The translations under genes and the position numbers were made by a program. Below the pieces are notes generated by a model that worked only from the letters and a program-made list of their open reading frames with translations, had not been told where the DNA came from and made no database searches. From positions 1 to 41,716 of the forward strand of contig JANRKN010000036.1 of assembly GCA_033763435.1 (NCBI GenBank): DNA of 41,716 bases, given 5' to 3'. Of the stretch, positions 16,441 through 22,474 are shown in pieces. Source of the DNA: JANRKN01 sp033763435. GTDB taxonomy: Bacteria > Planctomycetota > Phycisphaerae > Phycisphaerales > UBA1924. Every line of letters starts with the position of its first letter. The first letter of the stretch is position 1.

Positions 16441-16965
16441 TCAGCGCCGACGGCGCGCCGCGCCCAGCGCCGCGAGCCCGAACAGGCCCGCCACGCCCGG
16501 CGACGGGACGAACGAGAGGTACGAGATCGCAAAGCCTGTGTTCGGCGCCGTGTAGACGATCTTGGAGATGCCCGTGAAGGCCAGCGTGTGCGCGGTGTTG
16601 CTGTTGGTCACGGTGCCCAGCAGGTTGTTGCTCGAGTCATACGCCATGCCCGTGATGACATCGACCTCGGACGTGTACAGGCCCGTGACCAGGTTGCCGA
16701 CCGTGACGTTATCCACGGCCGACGAGAACGTCACCGTCAGGTTGTACGAGCCCGGGAAGAGCACGCCGTCGTCGGGAAACGGGGAGCCAAACGACGCGAC
16801 GTGGAACACGCTGCCCGGATCTGAGAACGTCACCGAGACGCCGTCGCTGACAAACGTTACGCTGGGGCCGGAAGCGAACGGGGTTTCAAAGTCGATCAGA
16901 CCGGCCTGAGCCGCGGAAGTGGACAACCCCGCGGCCGCGAGGCACACAATCATCGCACGAGTCAT
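16441..16965 (-). CDS. Small secreted protein with PEP-CTERM-like sorting tail
   Basis: The 174-residue protein has an N-terminal signal peptide (MTRAMIVCLAAAGLSTSAAQA), a beta-rich, Ser/Thr/Val/Asn-rich body typical of extracellular proteins, and a C-terminal VPSPG, hydrophobic stretch GVAGLFGLAALGAA and RRRR. That tail is a PEP-CTERM/exosortase-type sorting signal with Ser-Pro-Gly replacing the usual PEP, a variant frequent in Phycisphaerae. Only one cysteine is present, in the signal peptide. The function of the body is unknown. ATG 16965 is chosen because GAGAGGAG lies 7 nt upstream. The leader is about 90 nt if the TATACT at 17063-17068 is the -10. Confidence 0.85.
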   Translation of the reverse strand: MTRAMIVCLAAAGLSTSAAQAGLIDFETPFASGPSVTFVSDGVSVTFSDPGSVFHVASFGSPFPDDGVLFPGSYNLTVTFSSAVDNVTVGNLVTGLYTSEVDVITGMAYDSSNNLLGTVTNSNTAHTLAFTGISKIVYTAPNTGFAISYLSFVPSPGVAGLFGLAALGAARRRR

Positions 16966-17048
16966 GTCTTGGCTCCTCTCTCTTCGTTTGATCGGCGCGG
17001 ACACGCGAACGCTTCGCGCGCCGCAATCACTCCTAGGCCGCCCTTATG

Positions 17049-17093
17049 GACGACCTCGTCCAGTATAACGATGAGGCACGTTTCCATGCCTCA
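17049..17093 (-). promoter_or_regulatory. PEP-CTERM gene promoter with two inverted repeats
   Basis: On the minus strand a TATACT -10 (17063-17068) lies about 98 nt upstream of the start codon. Upstream of it is GAGGCA-N8-TGCCTC (17074-17093), covering the -35 area. Just downstream is GGACGA-N2-TCGTCC (17049-17062), about where transcription would start. No consensus -35 is visible. Two dyads bracketing a -10 are what operator sites look like, but no regulator can be named. Confidence 0.45.
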
Positions 17094-17183
17094 CCGCTCG
17101 CACTTACTGCAAAAATAATCGCGAGCCTGGCTGGGAGCGGTTCGCTCGCCGGGGCCGAGGGACCGATCCGAAGGTTTGCACGC

Positions 17184-18218
17184 TCAGCCCGCGTACCCGT
17201 TCGGGTGGTTCTTCATGAATCGCCAGGCACTCTCGATGGTCTCATCGAGGCTGGTGACCTGCGCCTTCCAGCCCAGTTCGCGCTGGATCTTGGCCGGGTT
17301 GTTGAAGAGCTGGGGCGGGTCGCCCGGTCGGCGGGGCTGCTCGACGACTTTGAGTTCCTTGCCCGTGACGCGCCGCACGCCGTCGATGATCTGCCGGACG
17401 CTGTAGCCCGTGCCGATGCCGAGGTTGTAGTGACGCTCATCGCCGGGCTTGAGGGCTTCGAGCACCTTGACGTGCGCGTCGATGAGGTCCTCGACGTGGA
17501 CGTAATCGCGGATGCAGGTGCCGTCGGGCGTGGGGTAGTCGGTGCCGAAGATCCCCACGTGCGGGCGCTTGCCCAGCGCGTGCTGGAGGATGACGGGGAT
17601 GAGGTGGGTCTCGGGGTCGTGGACTTCGCCGATGAGGCCCGTGCGATCCGAGCCCGCGACGTTGAAGTATCGCAGCGCGGCGTACGCGAAGGGCTTCTTC
17701 GCGAGGTTGCAACCCATCATGTAGTCACGGAGCAGGTGCTCACCGTGGAGCTTGGTCGCGCCATAGGGGCTGATCGGGTTCTGGGGGCAGTCTTCGCCGA
17801 CGGGCCCGTGGGTCGCGGGCGGCTGGCCGTAGGTCGCGCACGAGGAGCTGAAGACCATCCGCGTGACGCCGACGGCATCGCAGGCCTGCAGCAGCGAGAC
17901 CATGCCCGCGGTGTTGTTGTGGTAGTACAGCAGCGGGTCCTGGACGCTCTCGCCCACCGCGGCGAGCGCGGCAAAGTGCAGCACGCTGTCGACCTTGTGA
18001 TCGCGCAGCAGCTTCTCGAGCGCGGGGCGCGAGTTGATGTCCAGCCGCGCGAACGCGAGCCGCGCCGAACTGCCCGCTTTGGGCTCGAGCCGGCGCACAG
18101 CCTCCTGATGGCCCCGCATGAGGTTGTCGACGACGAGCACGTCGCGCCCGTCGCGCAGGAGCCGCTGCACCGCGTGAGAACCGATGTACCCCGCGCCGCC
18201 GGTCACGAGAATCGCCAT
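17184..18218 (-). CDS. galE: UDP-glucose 4-epimerase
   Basis: GalE interconverts UDP-glucose and UDP-galactose for galactose use and surface polysaccharide. The 344-residue protein has the usual length. It shows the NAD-binding start MAILVTGGAGYIGSHAV, VVDNLMRGH, the catalytic SSCATYG serine/threonine block and YGATK (Tyr-x-x-x-Lys), and RYFNVAGSD. ATG 18218 fits the family start. It has GGAGG (18228-18232) on the minus strand 9 nt upstream; an ATG at 18227 abuts that site and is less likely. It is divergent from the DUF368 gene, with about 200 nt between. No other Leloir gene is adjacent, though an aldose epimerase lies at 26954. Confidence 0.95.
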   Translation of the reverse strand: MAILVTGGAGYIGSHAVQRLLRDGRDVLVVDNLMRGHQEAVRRLEPKAGSSARLAFARLDINSRPALEKLLRDHKVDSVLHFAALAAVGESVQDPLLYYHNNTAGMVSLLQACDAVGVTRMVFSSSCATYGQPPATHGPVGEDCPQNPISPYGATKLHGEHLLRDYMMGCNLAKKPFAYAALRYFNVAGSDRTGLIGEVHDPETHLIPVILQHALGKRPHVGIFGTDYPTPDGTCIRDYVHVEDLIDAHVKVLEALKPGDERHYNLGIGTGYSVRQIIDGVRRVTGKELKVVEQPRRPGDPPQLFNNPAKIQRELGWKAQVTSLDETIESAWRFMKNHPNGYAG

Positions 18219-18417
18219 CGCCGACATCCTCCGAAATCCCGGGCCGGGCGCGCGCCCGTCCGGGCGAGAACAGGCCCGAGAACTCCGTCGGACGGATCGT
18301 AACCGGACCGGCGGGTGAAGATCGAGCGGGTCGTACGACGCCGCGCAGATCAAGTTCGGCCCGTACCATCGGCCCGCACGGATCCGACCTGCACCTCCGA
18401 ACCGGGGTTTCACGCTC

Positions 18418-19488
18418 ATGCCCGACGCGCCGACCGACCAGAACCCACCCTCCCCCACGGCCCCGCCCGCGAGCGCCCGGCACCACTCCCTCACCGGCAT
18501 CTTCGTCCGCGGCGGAATCGGCGGCTTCCTCATGGGCTTTGCCAACATCGTCCCCGGAATCTCCGGCGGCGCGATGCTCCTCATCGTCGGCGTCTACCCG
18601 CGCTTCATCCAAGCCATGGCGGACCTGGTCCTCTTCCGATGGGCCTTCCGCTCCCTCCTCCTGCTCGGCGTCATCGGCATGGGCGCAGCCACCTCAATCC
18701 TCGTACTCGCCGGGCCCATCAAGGACGCGATCGTCAATCACCGCTGGGAGATGTTCAGCCTGTTCATCGGCCTGCGCTTGGGCGCGGTGCCGCTGGTCTG
18801 GAAACTCGCCAAGCCCTTCAACACGCAGGTCTGGGCGGGCGTCGCGGCGGGCATCGCGCTCACCGCGTTCCTCGCCGCGGGCCAGTACGTCGGAGTCGGA
18901 ACGCATGGCGGCATCGAGGCCGCGGGCTTCCCGCGCTGGCTCTCGCTGTTCCTGGCCGGGCTCATCGGCGCGTCGGCCACCCTGCTGCCGGGCATGGACG
19001 GCTCGTACTTCCTGCTGCTCATGGGCGAGTACGTCCCGATCCTGAGCGCGATCGAGCGCTTTGCCGAAGGGCTCAAGGCCCTGGACTTTGCCCGCATGTG
19101 GGCCGAGATGCCCACGCTCTTCCCCGTGGGCCTGGGCGTCGCGCTCGGGCTCGGAGGCGTCTCCGTCCTCCTGCGCTGGCTCCTCAAGCGATTCCCCAAG
19201 CCCACGCTCGGCGTGCTGCTGGGCGTCCTCGTCGGGGCCGTTGTGGGCCTGTACCCCTTCCGCGAGGGCGTCATGCCGGCCGTCGGCGAGATGTTCCGCG
19301 GCGCGGTCGTCACCGAAGAGTCGCAGAAGCTCATCAAGCCCGAAGACTGGCCGCTCGTCTTCTTCACGCCCTCGGCGTTGCAGGTCCTCGCGTCGATCGG
19401 CCTCGCGGTGCTCGGTCTGGGCATTGCGCTGGCGTTCAGCCGCATCGACCCCGAAGAGGCTGGCATGGTCGAGAAGCAGGGCTCGTAA
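18418..19488 (+). CDS. DUF368 polytopic membrane protein (PopT-type undecaprenyl-phosphate translocase family)
   Basis: The 356-residue protein starts with a 25-residue Pro-rich cytoplasm-like leader, then the DUF368 hallmark IGGFLMGFANIVPGISGG and a second half-repeat with GLIGASATLLPGMDGSYFLLLMGEY. The two hallmark loops (VPGISGG and LPGMDGS) suggest inverted repeats. Around eight to ten hydrophobic segments can be seen. DUF368 proteins (PopT) have been linked to returning undecaprenyl phosphate to the inner leaflet. That would place this protein in cell-envelope carrier recycling, next to the polysaccharide gene galE. ATG 18418 is preceded by GGGG at about 10 nt. The gene ends with TAA. 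Confidence 0.9.
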   Translation: MPDAPTDQNPPSPTAPPASARHHSLTGIFVRGGIGGFLMGFANIVPGISGGAMLLIVGVYPRFIQAMADLVLFRWAFRSLLLLGVIGMGAATSILVLAGPIKDAIVNHRWEMFSLFIGLRLGAVPLVWKLAKPFNTQVWAGVAAGIALTAFLAAGQYVGVGTHGGIEAAGFPRWLSLFLAGLIGASATLLPGMDGSYFLLLMGEYVPILSAIERFAEGLKALDFARMWAEMPTLFPVGLGVALGLGGVSVLLRWLLKRFPKPTLGVLLGVLVGAVVGLYPFREGVMPAVGEMFRGAVVTEESQKLIKPEDWPLVFFTPSALQVLASIGLAVLGLGIALAFSRIDPEEAGMVEKQGS

Positions 19489-19545
19489 TCGCGAGGGAGC
19501 CGACCGGCACCGCGACCCGGACACAGCGCGGACCGGGCTGAACAA

Positions 19546-19619
19546 CGCGGCCGGCGGGATTCGAACCCACGACCTGCGGTTTAGGAAACCGCCGCTCTAT
19601 CCAACTGAGCTACGGCCGC
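19546..19619 (-). tRNA. tRNA-Arg (anticodon CCT)
   Basis: The minus strand folds as a complete cloverleaf. The acceptor is GCGGCCG/CGGCCGC, the D-stem GCTC/GAGC with AGTTGGATA loop, the anticodon stem GCGGT/ACCGC with loop TTCCTAA, and the T-arm GTGGG-TTCGAAT-CCCGC. The discriminator base is G. Loop centre CCT reads AGG arginine codons. CCA is not encoded. It lies in the gap between the DUF368 gene and the DUF4097 lipoprotein. Confidence 0.96.
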
Positions 19620-19671
19620 TCGCGTCGGGCATCGTACGCCCGCGCCCTCGGCCTGCACGCCCAGTGCCCGC

Positions 19672-20532
19672 TCAGCGCCGGGTCACGGTCACCGATCCGT
19701 TGGAGGCCGTGATCGTCGACTCCGGGCCTTCCGACAGCTTGAGGGTCCCGGCCGTCGCGCTCGACATCTCAGCGCCCGCGGGCAGCGTCAGCGTGCCGTT
19801 GCTCGTCCGAGCCTTGATCGTTCCGGTCAGCCCGGCGCCGAAGCTCAGGCTCGCGTTGCCGTTGGTCGTCACCACACGCACCGGGCCCGCGCTTGCGCTC
19901 GTGAGCGTCACGTCGGCGCTTCCGTTGCTGGTCTGGGCGTCGATCCGGCCGGTGACGTCGCGCAGCCCGAGCGAGCCGTTGCTGGTCGTGGCGTCGATGT
20001 CGCCCGTGTGCTCTTGGACGGAGATCGCACCGTTGCTGGTGGAGAGCCGCGCGGGGCCCGTGAGGCCCGAGATGATGATCTGGCCGTTGGTGGTTTCGAG
20101 CGTGACGCCCGAGGCCTCGGGGAGCTGGATGTCAAAGCTGACGCCCTCACCGCCCTTGGGGCCGCCCTCGGGCCAGTCGGTGCTGATGACCAGCGCGCCC
20201 TGTGCGTCACGCTCGGCGCGGATGGTCGCGCCCTTGAGCCGCTCGGCGCTGGTCGCCCGCAGCTCCGCGGAGATCCGCACGTCGGGGCGCTGCGTGCGCC
20301 TGACCGCGACCGCGCCGTTCTGCGACGTGACGCGGACGGCCGAGCCCGCGACGGAAGCGACCTCGCTCACGCGCGTCTCCTTGAAGTTCGCGCCCCCGCC
20401 GATCACGCACCCGCCCAGACCCATCGCCAGGCCCGTGAGCAGCGCCGCGGGCGCGAGGAACTTCAGCACCCGAGGCAGGGCGGGGCCCACGAGCGACGTG
20501 CGGGACATGGGCTGGCGGTTCAGGAAGCTCAT
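19672..20532 (-). CDS. DUF4097-type lipoprotein with repeated T-S-N-G beta-helix turns
   Basis: The 286-residue protein has a lipoprotein signal (LAPAALLTGLAMGLGGC, lipobox Cys about residue 42). The body is a repetitive beta structure in which the turn motif TSNG/TTNG recurs at roughly 18-22-residue intervals (TTNGQI, TSNGAI, TSNGSL, TSNGSA, TTNGNA, TSNGTL, ASNGSV). This is the DUF4097/adhesin-head-like beta-solenoid fold. The location is probably membrane-anchored on the outer side of a membrane. The ligand is unknown. ATG 20532 has AAGGAT about 6-8 nt upstream. An ATG 8 codons later is possible. Confidence 0.83.
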   Translation of the reverse strand: MSFLNRQPMSRTSLVGPALPRVLKFLAPAALLTGLAMGLGGCVIGGGANFKETRVSEVASVAGSAVRVTSQNGAVAVRRTQRPDVRISAELRATSAERLKGATIRAERDAQGALVISTDWPEGGPKGGEGVSFDIQLPEASGVTLETTNGQIIISGLTGPARLSTSNGAISVQEHTGDIDATTSNGSLGLRDVTGRIDAQTSNGSADVTLTSASAGPVRVVTTNGNASLSFGAGLTGTIKARTSNGTLTLPAGAEMSSATAGTLKLSEGPESTITASNGSVTVTRR

Positions 20533-20719
20533 CGCGGGATCCTTGCTGGAGAAATGCGTCCTCGGCGGGCCGCTGGGCAGGCCCGGGCCGAGAGAGGGAA
20601 TCGGTTCCCGCGCCCCGCGGGCATGATTGGGAAACCCCGGCCCGAGGTTTCGGACGGGCCGGCCGGCAATAATGCCCGCCCATTCTCCCGTTCCTCACTT
20701 TCGCCAAGGATCGCCACCC

Positions 20720-21823
20720 ATGGAAGCCGGCATCGTCGGGCTCCCCAACGTCGGAAAGTCCACCCTCTTCAACGCGCTGACGAAGGCGAACATCCTCGCG
20801 GCGAACTATCCCTTTGCCACGATCGAGCCGAACGTCGGCGTCGTGCCCATCCCCGACCCGCGCCTGGGCATCATCACCAAGTACATCCAGACCGCCAAGA
20901 CCATCCCCGCCGCGCTGCGCCTGGTCGACATCGCGGGCATCGTCAAGGGCGCCAGCACGGGCGAGGGCCTGGGCAACAAGTTCCTGTCGCACATCCGCGA
21001 GGTCGACGCGATTCTGCAGGTCGTGCGCTGCTTCACCAAGGCGCCCGGCGGCGAAGAGATCATCCACGTCTCGGGGTCGGTCGATCCGCTGCGCGACATC
21101 GACATCATCGCGACCGAGCTGATCCTGGCGGACCTGGAAACCGTCGACTCGGGCCTGGGCAAGGCCGAGCGCGCCGCCAAGAGCGGAGAGAAAGAGTCCA
21201 TCGCGCGCTACGCGGTGCTCAAGGCGCTCAAGCCCGCGCTGGAAGCGGGCCGGCCCGCGCGGTCGGTGAAGATCGACGACCCCGAGCAGATCAAGCAGGC
21301 CAAACAGCTCGGGCTGATCACGTTCAAGAAGATCCTGTACGTGATGAACGTGGATGAGGACGATCTCCACGGCCAGAGCGAGGCATGCAAGAAGGTCCGC
21401 GAGCACGCGGCCAAGGAAGGCTCGGAGTGCGTCGCGGTCTGCGCGAAGATCGAGAGCGAGCTGGGCCAGATGGCCGACGGCGAGCGGCAGGAGATGCTCG
21501 AGGCGCTGGGGCTCGAGGAGCCCGCGCTCGCGACGCTCTCGCGCGCCGCGTACAAGCTGCTGGGGCTTCAGAGCTTCTACACCGCGGGCCCGAAGGAAGT
21601 GCGGGCGTGGACGGTGCCGATCGGCGCGACCGCGCCGCAGGCCGCCGGGGTGATCCACACGGACTTTGAGCGCGGGTTCATCCGCGCGGAGATCTACTCG
21701 ATCGCGGACCTCGAGAAGTACCACAGCGAGAAGGCGATCAAGGAAGCGGGCAAGATGCGCATCGAGGGCAAGGACTACGTCATGCACGATGCGGACGTGT
21801 GCCACTTCCTGTTCAATGTGTGA
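20720..21823 (+). CDS. ychF: Redox-regulated ATPase/GTPase YchF (OLA1 family)
   Basis: YchF is a ribosome-associated P-loop ATPase of the Obg group. The 367-residue protein has the normal length. P-loop GLPNVGKST is at residues 7-15, then NYPFATIEPN, the G3-like block DIAGIVKGAS, and the NxxE-type nucleotide-specificity site NVDE. A coiled coil and a C-terminal TGS domain (FYTAGPKEVRAWTVPIG to the end) follow. ATG 20720 matches the family start MEAGIVGLPN and has AAGGA (20706-20710) 9 nt upstream. In-frame ATGs further upstream are unsupported. It is divergent from the DUF4097 gene, with 187 nt between. Confidence 0.95.
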   Translation: MEAGIVGLPNVGKSTLFNALTKANILAANYPFATIEPNVGVVPIPDPRLGIITKYIQTAKTIPAALRLVDIAGIVKGASTGEGLGNKFLSHIREVDAILQVVRCFTKAPGGEEIIHVSGSVDPLRDIDIIATELILADLETVDSGLGKAERAAKSGEKESIARYAVLKALKPALEAGRPARSVKIDDPEQIKQAKQLGLITFKKILYVMNVDEDDLHGQSEACKKVREHAAKEGSECVAVCAKIESELGQMADGERQEMLEALGLEEPALATLSRAAYKLLGLQSFYTAGPKEVRAWTVPIGATAPQAAGVIHTDFERGFIRAEIYSIADLEKYHSEKAIKEAGKMRIEGKDYVMHDADVCHFLFNV

Positions 21824-21846
21824 GCGCGCGGGGCGGGGAGGCCGTC

Positions 21847-21895
21847 GGCGTTCGGGAATCGGGAATCGGCATTCGGGATTGGGCATTCGGCATTC
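21847..21895 (+). repeat. Heptamer tandem array, left (7 units of GGCATTC type)
   Basis: Seven contiguous 7-bp units are visible: GGCGTTC, GGGAATC twice, GGCATTC, GGGATTG, then GGCATTC twice. It starts 24 nt after the ychF stop. Confidence 0.9.
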
Positions 21896-21972
21896 CTCGT
21901 GCTTCCCGATGTTTTCTCATTCAACCTCGTTCATTCTCGCGAGTCCTTCGTCCTGCTTCCCGAGCCCCGAAC

Positions 21973-22032
21973 GGGCGATGGGCTGTAGCCACGGGTGAAG
22001 TGAGCGAGTCTTCGAGCGAGCGCAACCCGTGG
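21973..22032. repeat. REP-like palindromic unit, left copy
   Basis: It contains CCACGGGT ... ACCCGTGG (21989-21996 / 22025-22032), which can fold into a hairpin with a 28-nt loop. The outer 25 bp (21973-21997) is the reverse complement of 22198-22222 with a single mismatch, so the two units form a large inverted repeat. Confidence 0.85.
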
Positions 22033-22073
22033 AACGGGCAGCATCCCTCCTCCCTTCCTTTGTCCTTGCCTTG

Positions 22074-22129
22074 CTGCCCCGAAGGGGCAGAGGAACCCGC
22101 ACGAGATTCCTTCGCCCCGGCCGGGGCGA
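22074..22129. repeat. Inner palindromes between the REP-like units
   Basis: CTGCCCC-GAA-GGGGCAG (22074-22090) is a perfect 7-bp hairpin. TCGCCCCGGCCGGGGCGA (22112-22129) is a perfect 18-bp palindrome. Both could form transcript hairpins on either strand. Confidence 0.85.
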
Positions 22130-22167
22130 GAGACAACGAGCAGAAGAATGAATGAGGCCATCGAGGT

Positions 22168-22233
22168 CCACGGGTTTCGCGACGCGTCGCGTCGCTCCAC
22201 CCGTGGCTACAGCCCGTCGCCCCTGCGGGGCGA
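22168..22233. repeat. REP-like palindromic unit, right copy (inverted)
   Basis: CCACGGGT ... ACCCGTGG recurs (22168-22175 / 22199-22206, 23-nt loop). An extra hairpin TCGCCCC-TGC-GGGGCGA (22217-22233) follows. 22198-22222 is the inverted partner of 21973-21997. Confidence 0.85.
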
Positions 22234-22257
22234 GGAGGCTCGGGGAGTTCAGCTCTC

Positions 22258-22299
22258 GGCATTGGGGAGTCAGCATCCGGCATTCGGCATTAGGGAGTT
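22258..22299 (+). repeat. Heptamer tandem array, right (6 units)
   Basis: Six contiguous 7-bp units related to those at 21847-21895: GGCATTG, GGGAGTC, AGCATCC, GGCATTC, GGCATTA, GGGAGTT. It is in the same orientation as the left array and more diverged. Confidence 0.8.
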
Positions 22300-22328
22300 C
22301 TTTGCTCGCCTCTTCGCTGTGTCTCTGC

Positions 22329-22368
22329 GCCACTTCGCCACTGTGCCACTTCGCCACTGGGCCACTTC
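22329..22368 (+). repeat. 16-bp tandem repeat, 2.5 copies
   Basis: GCCACTTCGCCACTG(T/G) occurs twice in full and once as its first 8 bases, with one difference between the full copies. The unit itself is built from the half-repeat GCCACT. Confidence 0.9.
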
Positions 22369-22474
22369 TGCCTCGGCCCCGCCGAACTCCCCCTCCGCCC
22401 TACCCTTGGCCTTTGCACCTTCCGCCGGTCGTGGTCGGCCTTTCCGATCGCTCCCCGGCGCCCGAGAGCGCTCT

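Larger units (their letters stand above)
21824..22474. other. 651-bp gene-free block with composite repeats
   Basis: No frame here shows protein character: open frames overlap repeats in every direction and differ in composition from neighbouring genes. In order it holds a 7-bp tandem array, a left palindromic unit, three inner perfect palindromes, a right palindromic unit in inverted orientation, a second 7-bp array, and a 16-bp tandem repeat. The end carries the start region of the GH31 gene. Confidence 0.8.

Noticed and set aside
17046..18302. A long plus-strand open frame opposite galE, and similar long frames opposite GH31, ychF, truD and the YeiH-type gene
   Set aside because: In DNA this GC-rich, the antisense and shifted frames of real genes stay open. 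The translations are Arg/Ala/Pro/Gly-rich or repetitive, match no family, and coincide exactly with well-conserved genes on the other strand.
19546..19619. tRNA-Arg as an integration site for a genomic island
   Set aside because: No integrase, no direct repeat of the tRNA 3' end was noticed nearby, and flanking genes look like ordinary chromosome.
21847..22368. CRISPR array
   Set aside because: The repeats are contiguous 7-bp and 16-bp tandems and paired palindromes without uniform unique spacers, and no cas gene is nearby.
22148..22474. An N-terminal extension of the GH31 gene through the repeat block
   Set aside because: The frame is open by chance across palindromes and tandem repeats. 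GH31 similarity begins after ATG 22475.
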